Positions 44,238 through 53,179 of a stretch of 64,000 nt of DNA are shown one piece after another. The position numbers and the translations under genes were made by a program. Position 1 is the first letter of the stretch; the number at the start of each line of letters is the position of its first letter. Below the pieces are notes generated by a model, which worked only from the letters and a program-made list of their open reading frames with translations, searched no databases and was not told the DNA's origin. This stretch comes from an uncultured Bacteroides sp. (GTDB lineage: Bacteria > Bacteroidota > Bacteroidia > Bacteroidales > Bacteroidaceae): contig UQTJ01000012.1 of assembly GCA_900544075.1 (NCBI GenBank), positions 1 to 64,000 of the forward strand. The letters are read 5' to 3'.

Positions 44238-45554
44238 TTATAGGTTTCCTATGCTTCTTTGCAGTTCGTAGTAGGTGTAAATCACCCGTGTACGTGCCGT
44301 GGTGAGCTGCAGCTCGGCGTTCAGACGCAGGTTGTCGGCATCAAGCAGGTCGGTAAGTATGGCAAGCTGGTTCAGATAGCGGTTGTTCATTATCCTGTAG
44401 TTCTCCTCTGCCTGCCTTACTGACAGTTTCAGTGCCTCCACACGGTCTATAGCCTCGTGATGTTTCAGCAGTGCGGCTTTTACGCTTGTTCGTATGTTCT
44501 GTTTCTGCTGTTCTTCGGCATTACGGCTAAGTATAATGCCCTGTTTAGCCTCGTTCATGCGGTGACGGTATTTGTAGAGCGACGACAGCGAGTAGCTCAA
44601 TGATAGCCCGACGTTCCAGTTGTTGTTATACATGTCGGCCATTGTCCTTGAGACAGGTCTTGCCAGTGTGTTCGATGCAGTGAGTGATAGTTGCGGCATT
44701 TTCTCGGCTTTCACCATCCTGACATTGTTCTGTGCCAGTTCAGTCTGTTTCTGCAGCATAAGCATGTAAGGTTCCGACATGAATGCCCTGTTCACGTAGT
44801 CGGTATAAGAACTTGTTGTGAAATCCTGTTCCAGCAAGGTAGTGTCCGGTGTGAGCAGCAGATTTTCGTCCAGTCCGAGGAGGATATCCAGTTGCTGTGA
44901 GACCAGACGGATGTTGTTCTCCGTTTCCCTGAGCGACAGTCTGTTTTCCGTCAGCTGCATTTCGCTTCTTAATACGTCGTTGTTCGTGATAAGCCCCTCT
45001 TCCTCCATACGGCGTATGTCCTTCAGTCTTCTTTCGGACTCCTCAATGTTGCGGCTCAGCACCTTGCATTGTTTGTAAAGGCTGAACAGTCCGAGATACT
45101 GTTCCAGCAGTGACAGTTTTATGTCGGCACGGTCGTTTGCCGTCTGAAGCATGGCGCTTTCGTGTTCAATTCCTGCCTTGCGAACGGAATATTTAATGCG
45201 CCCTCCCTGATAAAGAGGCTGGCTGAAGTCGATGGCGTAGTTTTGTTGCCAGTCCGGAGTATCAGGCCTTGTAGGGTTGCTCAGACCGTTCTGCCATACT
45301 ACAGGCTGTCCTATAACTCCGCCACTCAGGCCTATCTCCACATTGGGGAGTTTAGCCATATTAGCCGTTTGGGTACGTTCGTAGGCCATTTGTTCCTTCA
45401 GCTTGTCGGCAGAGAGTTTCAGGCTGTTTTCCGTACCGAGGTCAAACAGTTGCTGTATTGATATGCGCATGGAGTCCGTTTGCGCATGTCCCGACATGGC
45501 AAAGGCAACACCCATCAGTGTGGAGTAAATGTAGTTAATATGTTTCAATGGCAT
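44238..45554 (-). CDS. TolC-family outer-membrane channel
   Basis: A 438-residue outer-membrane efflux protein with a signal peptide (IYSTLMGVAFAMSGHAQ) and two repeats of the TolC helix-strand pattern: SLKLSADKLKEQMAYERTQTANMAKLPNVEIG, then a second near residue 270 (NNVRMVKAEKMPQLSLTASNTL). Contains the usual long helical hairpins, ending in TARTRVIYTYYELQRSIGNL. It forms the exit duct of the pump. Its start overlaps the marR stop by 20 bases. Confidence 0.9.
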   Translation of the reverse strand: MPLKHINYIYSTLMGVAFAMSGHAQTDSMRISIQQLFDLGTENSLKLSADKLKEQMAYERTQTANMAKLPNVEIGLSGGVIGQPVVWQNGLSNPTRPDTPDWQQNYAIDFSQPLYQGGRIKYSVRKAGIEHESAMLQTANDRADIKLSLLEQYLGLFSLYKQCKVLSRNIEESERRLKDIRRMEEEGLITNNDVLRSEMQLTENRLSLRETENNIRLVSQQLDILLGLDENLLLTPDTTLLEQDFTTSSYTDYVNRAFMSEPYMLMLQKQTELAQNNVRMVKAEKMPQLSLTASNTLARPVSRTMADMYNNNWNVGLSLSYSLSSLYKYRHRMNEAKQGIILSRNAEEQQKQNIRTSVKAALLKHHEAIDRVEALKLSVRQAEENYRIMNNRYLNQLAILTDLLDADNLRLNAELQLTTARTRVIYTYYELQRSIGNL

Positions 45555-45981
45555 GTTGGAGTTCTTTTAGCAGTATTTCTGTTTGGTGTATTTTGTCTTT
45601 TCCCAATATATCTTCCAGCCTTTTGTAGTAGGCTTCCAGTCTTGGTGCTATCCACTGGTGGAATTTCTCGCCTTCCTCGGTGAGGTAAACCAGTTTATTA
45701 CGCCTGTCATTGGGACTTTCCATCCGGCATACATAGCCTTTTTTCTCCAGATTTGTCATCAGGTTTGTCAGGCATGCCTTGTCTTTTGCAGTTCTTTCAG
45801 CCAGTGTCTGCTGGCTTATGCCCTGTTCGCTCCAGAGGCAACTCATTATTTGCAGCATCTCGAATGTTATTCCCGCATTTGATTCTCTCAGAAGTTTCTG
45901 CATGGCCTGGCGCGATGCCATACGTGTGCGGATTAACTGCAGGATGCATGCCCTTGACGTAATCTTTTCGTCTTGATTCAT
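45535..45981 (-). CDS. MarR-family regulator of the efflux operon
   Basis: A 148-residue winged-helix regulator (ITFEMLQIMSCLWSEQGISQQTLAERTAKDKACLTNLMTNL, followed by the wing EKKGYVCRMESPNDRRNKLVYLT). First gene of the pump operon, a layout typical of self-regulated pumps. Start 45981 is chosen: the promoter at 46008-46039 places transcription near 46002, which excludes 46038 and leaves 45999 almost at the 5' end. A palindromic operator overlaps the -33 box. Confidence 0.88.
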   Translation of the reverse strand: MNQDEKITSRACILQLIRTRMASRQAMQKLLRESNAGITFEMLQIMSCLWSEQGISQQTLAERTAKDKACLTNLMTNLEKKGYVCRMESPNDRRNKLVYLTEEGEKFHQWIAPRLEAYYKRLEDILGKDKIHQTEILLKELQHAIETY

Positions 45982-46007
45982 CGGACTAAGTTTTTGCATT
46001 TGCGCCG

Positions 46008-46039
46008 CAAAATTAATTCTTTTTCCCGAATTAGTCAAA
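46008..46039 (-). promoter_or_regulatory. Promoter of the marR-efflux operon
   Basis: On the minus strand TTTG (46036-46039) and TAATTTTG (46008-46015) are separated by 20 bases, matching the Bacteroidetes consensus well. Confidence 0.7.
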
Positions 46040-46050
46040 TGTTTGACTAA
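46031..46050. promoter_or_regulatory. Putative MarR operator
   Basis: TTAGTCAAA-N2-TTTGACTAA is a perfect palindrome, 20 bases long, that contains the -33 TTTG of the marR promoter. Binding there would block initiation. Confidence 0.65.
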
Positions 46051-46113
46051 TTTTACATCGCTATGCGTTTCGGGACATACTGTTTCGTGTATCGTTTTCC
46101 GGCGGAAAGAAGG

Positions 46114-46761
46114 TTATTCCTTCTTCCCGTTCTGGAAAAACTTTTTCTTGTAGTATGAGTTTGCCGTGTATAGAGCTGCCGCAGGATTGTTTCCTGTCAC
46201 ACGGTCTTTTGTTACGAGTGTAGTGACGTAAGCGTCGGAATATTTGTAGAACAGACTGTCGTGTCCCACACACAGACCTATCACCACGTTAAGGTCTGTT
46301 TGAGCCTTGTTCAGCAGGCGTGCCTGCATTATGGGGTTACACATTGCCGGACCTATGTTCTCACATTCTGCCGGTATTCCCATCGACGATTTGGCCTTTC
46401 CTTCCACCTTGCATATAACGGAATAGACTTCAAAATCGTTTGCACGCAGGATTTTGGCGAATATACGTGCCTCGTTTATCAGGCCTATGCAATTGGCTAT
46501 ACCTATCCGCTTTGCGTTTATTTTACGTGCGAACTCCATTATTTCCTGTACTCTGGTCCACTGGCAGTAACCCTCGTATTCCACTTCGGCACTGGCAATC
46601 ATTATCTGCCTGTTGTTGCCTTCATCATATCTTTCGAGTGCCCACTGACGGTCTTTGTCAGTCAGTGCGGTAGTAAGGCAGAAATCCGGGTATGTACGGT
46701 CTTTGAATTTGCAGTTCTGCGTTCCGCAGTCCACGCATGTGTGTATTGTTTCGTTTTCCAT
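46114..46761 (-). CDS. DUF1847 metal-binding-type protein
   Basis: A 215-residue soluble protein with many Cys: CVDCGTQNCKF near the start, then KRIGIANCIGLINEARIF, ECENIGPAMCNPIMQARLLN and VVIGLCVGHDSLF. These match DUF1847, a family of unknown function with conserved Cys thought to bind metal. Single-gene unit; a -7 box TATCTTTG lies at 46793-46800. The stop is within a small AAGAAGG/CCTTCTT hairpin. Confidence 0.85.
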   Translation of the reverse strand: MENETIHTCVDCGTQNCKFKDRTYPDFCLTTALTDKDRQWALERYDEGNNRQIMIASAEVEYEGYCQWTRVQEIMEFARKINAKRIGIANCIGLINEARIFAKILRANDFEVYSVICKVEGKAKSSMGIPAECENIGPAMCNPIMQARLLNKAQTDLNVVIGLCVGHDSLFYKYSDAYVTTLVTKDRVTGNNPAAALYTANSYYKKKFFQNGKKE

Positions 46762-46792
46762 ACTGTAAAGTCTGTTTTTGTCAAGTCGGATA

Positions 46793-46800
46793 CAAAGATA
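46793..46800 (-). promoter_or_regulatory. -7 box for the DUF1847 gene
   Basis: TATCTTTG on the minus strand, about 32 bases before the ATG at 46761. Confidence 0.45.
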
Positions 46801-46840
46801 CTATTTTATCTATTTCGTTCATCCAGGCGGCTTTTTAAAA

Positions 46841-46894
46841 TGCTTCGTCGTTTGGATTAAAGAAACGAAGAATTTTAAATCAAATGACGAAGCG
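46841..46894. repeat. Diverged copy of the TTCGTCATTTG hairpin
   Basis: TGCTTCGTCGTTTG (46841-46854) and CAAATGACGAAGCG (46881-46894) are inverted copies with two mismatches, and the sequence matches the hairpin at 9224-9285. Lies upstream of the DUF1847 promoter. Confidence 0.6.
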
Positions 46895-46921
46895 TTCAGA
46901 AATAACTGTTTCCGGATATAA

Positions 46922-46963
46922 AAATTCCCCCGTGTATCTATTGCAATGTACACGGGGGAATTT
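46922..46963 (-). terminator. Terminator of the acyl-CoA synthetase/CobW/tex operon
   Basis: A 15-bp perfect stem (AAATTCCCCCGTGTA at 46922-46936 against 46949-46963), with T residues after it on the minus strand. It lies 15 bases beyond the tex stop. Confidence 0.85.
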
Positions 46964-46977
46964 CTGTATATAAAGGT

Positions 46978-49119
46978 TTATGCTTTACTGAGTCCTTTCA
47001 TCGTAAGCTGTACACGCTTCCTCTCATGGTCTATACCCATTACTTTTACTCGTACGTGCTGGTGTATGCTGACCACTGTGGTAGGGTCGCTCACGAACTT
47101 GTCGGCAAGCTGGGATATGTGCACTAGGCCGTTCTCCTTTATACCTATATCGACGAAACATCCGAAGTTTGTGATGTTCGTCACTATGCCCGGCAGTTCC
47201 ATGCCTTCGCGCAGGTCGTCAATTGTTTTTACATCCTTGTCGAACTCGAACACCTGGATTTGCCGGCGAGGGTCTCTTCCGGGCTTGTCCAGTTCCTTCA
47301 TTATGTCGTTCAGGGTAGGGAGGCCTACGGTATCTGTCACGTATTTCTTTATGTCTATTTTAGCCCTCAGTTCCTTGTCCTTTATCAGGTCGGCAACGGT
47401 ACATTTCATATCCTTTGCCATTTTTTCCACTATGGCGTAGCTTTCAGGATGCACGGCGGAGTTGTCAAGCGGATTGTCGGCTCCCGGTATCCGGAGGAAA
47501 CCGGCGCACTGCTCGAATGCTTTTGCGCCCATACGGGGAACTTTCAGCAGTTCTTTTCGTGATGTGAACGGTCCGTTCTCTGTTCTGTAGTCCACAATAT
47601 TCTGAGCCAGTGAAGGGCCAAGTCCTGACACGTATGTAAGCAGATGCTTGCTTGCCGTATTCAGGTTTACTCCGACAAGGTTTACGCAACTCTCTACTGT
47701 ACGGTCGAGCGACTCCTTTAGCTTAGTCTGGTCAACATCGTGCTGATACTGTCCTACACCGATGGATTTGGCGTCAATCTTTACAAGTTCTGCCAACGGG
47801 TCCATCAGACGGCGGCCTATGGAGACTGCACCACGCACTGTTACGTCATAATCGGGGAACTCCTCGCGTGCGGTTTTCGATGCCGAATAGATGGAAGCAC
47901 CGTCTTCGCTCACTACGAACACCTGTACTTCGCGATCGTATCTTTGTGACGTTACGAAACGTTCAGTCTCGCGGCTTGCTGTTCCGTTTCCTATGGCGAT
48001 TGCCTCTATCTTGTATTGTTCAACGAGTTTCACAATCTTTCTTGCTGCCAGTGCCTCTTCCGATTTAGGCGGATGAGGATATATTGCTTCGTTATGGAGC
48101 AATGTTCCTTGAGCATCCAGACATACCACCTTACAGCCGGTTCTGAAACCGGGATCGATACCCATCACACGTTTCTGCCCCAATGGTGGTGCAAGGAGCA
48201 ACTGACGCAGGTTCTCCGCAAATACACGGATGGCCTCTTCATCTGCTTTCTCTTTGCTGATGGCTGAGAACTCAGTTTCTATAGCCGGTTTAAGCAGACG
48301 CTTGTAAGCATCCTTTACCGCTTCGGCCACTTGCGAAGAACATTCGCCGTTGCCTCTTACGAACTGACGTTCGAGTCTGTCGGTACATTCATCGTCTTCC
48401 TCCGGTGAGATTGTTACTTTAAGTATTCCTTCAGCCTCACCACGGCGTATGGCAAGCAGACGATGCGATGTACAACGTTTTAGCGGCTCGCTGAAATCGA
48501 AATAGTCACGATATTTTGCGGCATCTTCCTCTTTCTCTTTGCCTTTCACCACTTTGGCTGTGATGATGGCCTGACGGGTAAATATATTTCTTATCTGGTT
48601 TCTTGCTCTCTCGTCTTCGTTTATCTGTTCGGCTATGATGTCGCGTGCACCTTTCAGTGCGTCTTCTTCATCCTTTACCTCACCTTTTACGAACTGAGCT
48701 GCCTTTGCCATAAGGTTGTTCTCTCGCTGCATCATAAGGATTATTGCAAGCGGTTCAAGACCTTTCTGGCGTGCAGCCTCGGCTCTCGTTTTTCTCTTTG
48801 GCTTGAAAGGAAGATAGATGTCCTCCAGTTCTGTAGAGTCCCAGCAGTTCTCAATCCTGTTCTTCAGTTCGGCAGTCATCTTGCCCAGTTCCTCTATGGT
48901 GGAGATGATGGTTTCCTTGCGTTTTGCAAGTTCGCACAGTTTCTCGTATCTGTCGTTTATTTCGCTTATCTGCACCTCGTCCATACCTCCTGTAGCCTCT
49001 TTTCTGTATCGGCTTATGAAAGGTATGGTTGCTCCGCCCTGAAGAAGCTTAAGAGTGTTTTCCACCCTGTGCTCCTGTAGTTTCATGGCAGCAGCTATCA
49101 TCTTGCTGAATTGTTCCAT
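46978..49119 (-). CDS. tex: RNA-binding transcription accessory protein Tex
   Basis: A 713-residue Tex homologue: helical N-terminal part, YqgF-like RNase H fold (VMGIDPGFRTGCKVVCLD then AIAIGNGTASRETERF), helix-hairpin-helix pair (SKHLLTYVSGLGPSLAQNIVDYR) and a C-terminal S1 domain (ELPGIVTNITNFGCFVDIGIKENGLVHISQLA). Tex is involved in transcription and RNA handling. Start 49119 (MEQFSKMIAAAM) matches family N-termini; the 21 upstream residues of the open frame come from AGAAGTT-type repeats and are not conserved. Confidence 0.95.
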   Translation of the reverse strand: MEQFSKMIAAAMKLQEHRVENTLKLLQGGATIPFISRYRKEATGGMDEVQISEINDRYEKLCELAKRKETIISTIEELGKMTAELKNRIENCWDSTELEDIYLPFKPKRKTRAEAARQKGLEPLAIILMMQRENNLMAKAAQFVKGEVKDEEDALKGARDIIAEQINEDERARNQIRNIFTRQAIITAKVVKGKEKEEDAAKYRDYFDFSEPLKRCTSHRLLAIRRGEAEGILKVTISPEEDDECTDRLERQFVRGNGECSSQVAEAVKDAYKRLLKPAIETEFSAISKEKADEEAIRVFAENLRQLLLAPPLGQKRVMGIDPGFRTGCKVVCLDAQGTLLHNEAIYPHPPKSEEALAARKIVKLVEQYKIEAIAIGNGTASRETERFVTSQRYDREVQVFVVSEDGASIYSASKTAREEFPDYDVTVRGAVSIGRRLMDPLAELVKIDAKSIGVGQYQHDVDQTKLKESLDRTVESCVNLVGVNLNTASKHLLTYVSGLGPSLAQNIVDYRTENGPFTSRKELLKVPRMGAKAFEQCAGFLRIPGADNPLDNSAVHPESYAIVEKMAKDMKCTVADLIKDKELRAKIDIKKYVTDTVGLPTLNDIMKELDKPGRDPRRQIQVFEFDKDVKTIDDLREGMELPGIVTNITNFGCFVDIGIKENGLVHISQLADKFVSDPTTVVSIHQHVRVKVMGIDHERKRVQLTMKGLSKA

Positions 49120-49159
49120 GGTCTTAACTTCTCTAACTTCTTTACCTTCTCTACATTCT

Positions 49160-50398
49160 TTACTTTTCCAGACATGCGTCAAGCTCTTTGATGAGCTGTT
49201 CCTTGTTCATATCTTTTCCTATGAATACTATTTTCTGCATTCTGTCGCCGTATTTTCCGTCCCAGTCCCTCATCAGTCCTGGTTCCTGTTCCATCAGTCT
49301 TTTGATGTCGGCTTCGGGCAGAGTGGCATACCACAGTCCGGCTTCGGAAATCTGTTTCTGCTTGCCTGCCTGTTCAAAGAGGTACGACATTTCCGGCTGG
49401 TCGCTGAAGTAGCATACACCTTTGGCGCGTATCACATTCTTAGGCCATCTTGACGAAATGAAGTAGTCGAAACGGTTCATGTCGAATGCGGCACGTCTGA
49501 AGTACAGGAGTGTGCTTATGCCGTATTCCTCTGTTTCGCCCCCTTCGTGGTGATGGTGGTGTCCGCATGAACATTCTCCGTCATGATGGTGATGATGACC
49601 GCAGTGGCATTCCTCATCGTGATGGTGGTGATGGCAATGACTGTCTGTATCTTCTTCCGTTACATGCTTGCCAAGTTCCTGCACCCATCCTGCTGATGCT
49701 GCTACATGTTCGTATCTGAACATCGAAGTTGAAATTATCCTGTCGAGGTCGATATCTGCATAGTTGCATTCTATAATCTCTGCAGCAGGCTGGAGTGTCT
49801 TGACAATACGATGTATGGTTTCAAGCTCCTCAGGGCTTACTTCAGAGGCTTTATTCAGTAAAACTATATTACAGAATTCTATCTGATGTATAAGAAGATT
49901 CTCTATGTCGTCCTCAGCGAGATTCTTGTCTGTAAGACTTTCGGCACAGCAGAATTCGTCCTTCATGCGGAGTGCGTCAACCACAGTTACCACAGAGTCG
50001 AGGCGTGTGATGCCATACTTGGTGTATGCACCGCCCAACTGTGGGATAGAGCAGATAGTGTTTGCTATGGATTCCGGCTCGCAGATACCGCTTGCCTCTA
50101 TTACTATGTAATCGAATTTCTCTGTCTTCAGAATTCCGAGAATCTGTTCTATCAGGTCAGTTCTCAGAGTGCAGCATATACATCCGTTCTGCAGGGCCAC
50201 AAGGCTGTCGTTGTTCATATCTACAACTCCCTGACGCTGTATGAGTTCGGCATCTATGTTTACTTCGCCTATATCGTTTACTATAACAGCAAACCTGATT
50301 CCTTTTTTATTTGAAAGAATTCTGTTGACTAATGTGGTCTTGCCGCTTCCCAGATATCCTGTAAGCAGCAGTACAGATATTTCTTTAATTTTATCCAT
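49160..50398 (-). CDS. CobW/COG0523 GTPase with His-rich loop
   Basis: A 412-residue G3E GTPase: P-loop GYLGSGKTT (14-22), NDIGEVNID, the metal-binding CICC at 73-76, and a CobW C-terminal domain. Between about 253 and 288 a loop holds three clusters of four or five His, each followed by Glu/Asp and Cys (DEECHCG, DGECSCG). COG0523 proteins deliver or sense zinc, cobalt or nickel; the His/Cys loop suggests metal storage. The start overlaps the acyl-CoA synthetase gene by eight bases. No zinc-regulated (Zur) box was identified. Confidence 0.9.
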   Translation of the reverse strand: MDKIKEISVLLLTGYLGSGKTTLVNRILSNKKGIRFAVIVNDIGEVNIDAELIQRQGVVDMNNDSLVALQNGCICCTLRTDLIEQILGILKTEKFDYIVIEASGICEPESIANTICSIPQLGGAYTKYGITRLDSVVTVVDALRMKDEFCCAESLTDKNLAEDDIENLLIHQIEFCNIVLLNKASEVSPEELETIHRIVKTLQPAAEIIECNYADIDLDRIISTSMFRYEHVAASAGWVQELGKHVTEEDTDSHCHHHHHDEECHCGHHHHHDGECSCGHHHHHEGGETEEYGISTLLYFRRAAFDMNRFDYFISSRWPKNVIRAKGVCYFSDQPEMSYLFEQAGKQKQISEAGLWYATLPEADIKRLMEQEPGLMRDWDGKYGDRMQKIVFIGKDMNKEQLIKELDACLEK

Positions 50399-52055
50399 CT
50401 ATATTCTGATATAAGAATCTCTTGATGCTTTTCTTGGCAGTCTTTTCAAATTCTTCAGGATATAGCTTGACTTTTGAAATCTGCGAGAATGCAGGAAGAG
50501 TTTTGTTAAGTTCTATTCTGTTTTGCTCTATGGCTTCTTCCAGTTGTGATAACGACAGTCCGTGTGCGAATGCGTCATCGCTGTCCGGATATACCAGTGC
50601 GACAAGTTTCTCACCTTTCAGTATGATAAGCGATTCATTGACGTATGGCATATTGTTCAGCTTGGCTTCTATCTCCTCTGGATAAATGTTCTGTCCGGTA
50701 GACGTAAGGAGCATATTCTTGCATCTTCCTTTTATATATATGTTGCCTTTTGCATCCTTGATAGCCATGTCACCTGTATGTAGCCATCCGTTGTGGTCGA
50801 TTGTCTGTGAAGTAGCTTCTTCGTTTTTGTAATATCCCAACATAACATTTGCTCCACGGCAAACAAGCTCACCGGGAATGGTTTCAGGGTTGTCGGACAG
50901 CACTTTTGTTTCCATATTGGCCACAGTCTTTCCGCATGACTGGTACTCAATTTCATCCCATCTGCTATGACAGATGAGGGGGGCGCATTCTGTCATACCG
51001 TATGCTATCGTGTAAGGAAAATTTATCTTTCTTAGGAATGCTTCTACATCGGCGTTGAACGGTGCTCCACCAATGACTATTTCGATGAAGTTGCCTCCAA
51101 ATACTTCCATAGCCTGGTGTCGTATCTGTTCCTTTATCTTGTCGCTTATGATAGGAAGGTCCAGAAGAATCTTGCCGAGAGTATTGTCTACCTTCGGAAG
51201 TATATTCTTTTTGATAATTTTTTCTACGATTAGAGGTACACATGCTATTATCCTCGGACGAATCTCTGCAAACGATTCTGCTATGATTTTCGGACTCGGC
51301 ATACGTGTAAGGAACCAGATATGTGCTCCTACGGTGATACCATAAAGGAAGTCGAACACAAGACCGAATATGTGTCCCAGTGGAAGCATTGAAACTATTC
51401 TGTCACCCGATTTCAGTCCAACCTTATTGTGGATATGGTAAATGTTTGAGGTGATGGCTCTGTATGGCAACATAACTCCCTTTGAATAGCCTGTTGTACC
51501 GGATGTGTAGTTTATGATTGCCAGTTCTTCAGGATTTTCTCTCCTGTATGACACTTGTTCTGCTCTGAAACGGCATGGATATTTCTTTCCGAATTCTTCA
51601 TTAAGATGTTCTCTTGCGTAGGTAAGTTTCTCTGAGCGTGAAACGACAAGGTCGAAGTTTTTAAGTTCGATTATACCTTCTATGTCAGGCATGGATGCTT
51701 CGTTCAGGTTTTCCCATATCTGGTCGCCGGCGAACAGCATTCTTGATTCAGAGTGATTTACTATATGATGAATGTTGTCCGGCTTGAATTCATGAAGTAT
51801 AGGTACGGCTACTCCGCCATATGTTATAATGGCTAAGAAAACTGCCGTCCAGTTGGCACTGTTACGTCCGCAGATAGCTATTTTATCTCCAGGCTTGATT
51901 CCTGCATGCTGGAGCAGAATGTGCATTTTCTCGATTTTTCTTGCTACATCCTTGTATTGGAGCGTCACTCCCTTGTAGTCTGTCAATGCGTTCCCGTCCC
52001 AGTTTTGTTTTATGCTTTTCTCTATTAATTCTATAAAGCTGTTGTCTAATTCCAT
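50391..52055 (-). CDS. AMP-forming acyl-CoA synthetase
   Basis: A 554-residue ANL-family ligase. Adenylation motif INYTSGTTGYSKGVML, YGMTECAP region, TGDMAIKD and a C-terminal KNMLLTSTGQNIYPEEIE. Similar enzymes activate long-chain fatty acids; the substrate is not fixed. Start 52055 (MELDNSFIELIEKS) is chosen; the earlier frame from 52121 would begin before the promoter box at 52089-52096. First gene of an operon with the GTPase and tex. Confidence 0.9.
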   Translation of the reverse strand: MELDNSFIELIEKSIKQNWDGNALTDYKGVTLQYKDVARKIEKMHILLQHAGIKPGDKIAICGRNSANWTAVFLAIITYGGVAVPILHEFKPDNIHHIVNHSESRMLFAGDQIWENLNEASMPDIEGIIELKNFDLVVSRSEKLTYAREHLNEEFGKKYPCRFRAEQVSYRRENPEELAIINYTSGTTGYSKGVMLPYRAITSNIYHIHNKVGLKSGDRIVSMLPLGHIFGLVFDFLYGITVGAHIWFLTRMPSPKIIAESFAEIRPRIIACVPLIVEKIIKKNILPKVDNTLGKILLDLPIISDKIKEQIRHQAMEVFGGNFIEIVIGGAPFNADVEAFLRKINFPYTIAYGMTECAPLICHSRWDEIEYQSCGKTVANMETKVLSDNPETIPGELVCRGANVMLGYYKNEEATSQTIDHNGWLHTGDMAIKDAKGNIYIKGRCKNMLLTSTGQNIYPEEIEAKLNNMPYVNESLIILKGEKLVALVYPDSDDAFAHGLSLSQLEEAIEQNRIELNKTLPAFSQISKVKLYPEEFEKTAKKSIKRFLYQNIDG

Positions 52056-52088
52056 ATCAAATATGTACACATTTCGCGATAATGTGTG

Positions 52089-52096
52089 CAAAAATA
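52089..52096 (-). promoter_or_regulatory. -7 box of the acyl-CoA synthetase operon
   Basis: TATTTTTG on the minus strand, fitting TAnnTTTG, about 34 bases before the start at 52055. Confidence 0.45.
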
Positions 52097-52228
52097 GTAA
52101 AAGTTGATTTAACGTCAGCATAGTATGTTTATTTATTTTTAATGTTTCCGTAAATTCTGTATAAATTCTTATCTTACTCCTAAGATAGGCTGCACCTCGG
52201 AATTAAAAGTTGAAAACCAGGTTTTCAC

Positions 52229-52259
52229 TTTGTACTTCTCTCGGTTTGCACTATCTTTG
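52229..52259 (+). promoter_or_regulatory. Consensus promoter for DUF4286-ruvC
   Basis: TTTG (52229-52232) and TATCTTTG (52252-52259) with 19 bases between; the ATG is at 52281. Confidence 0.75.
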
Positions 52260-52280
52260 CATCATTAAAATATTACATAT

Positions 52281-52586
52281 ATGCTTATTTACAATACTAC
52301 TTTTCATGTTGAGATGAATGATGCCAGAAATTTCGTTATCTGGCTGAACGAGTGTTATATTCCTGAAGCAGAGAAAACTGGGGAATTGAAAAATCCGCGT
52401 ATCTTGCGTATCCTGAGCCATAAGGAACAGGACAGCGAGTGTTTCTCACTCCAGTGGGAGGTTGAAGACAGTGCTACGCTTCACAGCTGGCATACCAAGT
52501 GCGGTGCCCGTCTGAACGAGGAAATGACAAAGATTTTCAAGGATAAGGTTATAGGTTTCCCTACTTTGATGGAGGTAATAAAGTGA
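52281..52586 (+). CDS. DUF4286 family protein
   Basis: A 101-residue soluble protein (MLIYNTTFHVE, then NDARNFVIWLNECYIP, and SFSLQWEVED-like core strand). Fits DUF4286, a small family with a ferredoxin-like fold, common in Bacteroidetes. Role unknown. The stop overlaps the GTG start of ruvC, so it is in the same operon. Confidence 0.88.
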   Translation: MLIYNTTFHVEMNDARNFVIWLNECYIPEAEKTGELKNPRILRILSHKEQDSECFSLQWEVEDSATLHSWHTKCGARLNEEMTKIFKDKVIGFPTLMEVIK

Positions 52587-53158
52587 TTCAGTCTGTTAAG
52601 GAAAAGATAATTCTTGGTATTGACCCCGGAACAAACATTATGGGATATGGTGTCATAAAGGTTGTGGGCACCAAAGCCGAGGTTGTTACTCTTGGCGTGA
52701 TAGATATGCGTAAGTTTACCGACCCTTATCTGAAACTTAAGCATATCTATGAGCGTGTGCAGGGAGTGATAAACTCATATCTGCCGGACGAGCTTGCCAT
52801 TGAGGCTCCGTTTTTCGGAAAGAACGTACAGTCTATGCTGAAGTTAGGCAGGGCGCAGGGTGTGGCTATCGTGGCGGCTCTGTGTCGCGACATACCTGTT
52901 ACTGAATATGCTCCGCTGAAGATTAAGATGGCCATTACCGGCAACGGTCAGGCAAGCAAGGAACAGGTAGCGGATATGCTGCGACGTATGCTTAAAATCA
53001 GAAAAGAAGATATCGGACCGTTTATGGATGCCACGGATGCCTTGGGAGCTGCATATTGTCATTATCTGCAGATGGGACGTCCGGAAACCCATAAGGCTTA
53101 TTCGGGGTGGAAAGATTTTATTGCCAAGAATCCTGATAAGGTGGTGAAGAAAATCTAA
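52583..53158 (+). CDS. ruvC: Holliday junction resolvase RuvC
   Basis: A 191-residue RuvC with catalytic acidic residues: D14 (GIDPGTN), E74 (LAIEAPFFGKN), and the DATDALGAAYCHY pair near 146-149. Resolves Holliday junctions with RuvAB. Starts at GTG, overlapping the stop of DUF4286, with GGAGG seven bases upstream. The C-terminus is a little longer than E. coli RuvC. Downstream 21 bases separate it from the ABC gene. Confidence 0.95.
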   Translation: MIQSVKEKIILGIDPGTNIMGYGVIKVVGTKAEVVTLGVIDMRKFTDPYLKLKHIYERVQGVINSYLPDELAIEAPFFGKNVQSMLKLGRAQGVAIVAALCRDIPVTEYAPLKIKMAITGNGQASKEQVADMLRRMLKIRKEDIGPFMDATDALGAAYCHYLQMGRPETHKAYSGWKDFIAKNPDKVVKKI

Positions 53159-53179
53159 CAACCAAAAACTTTAATTACA

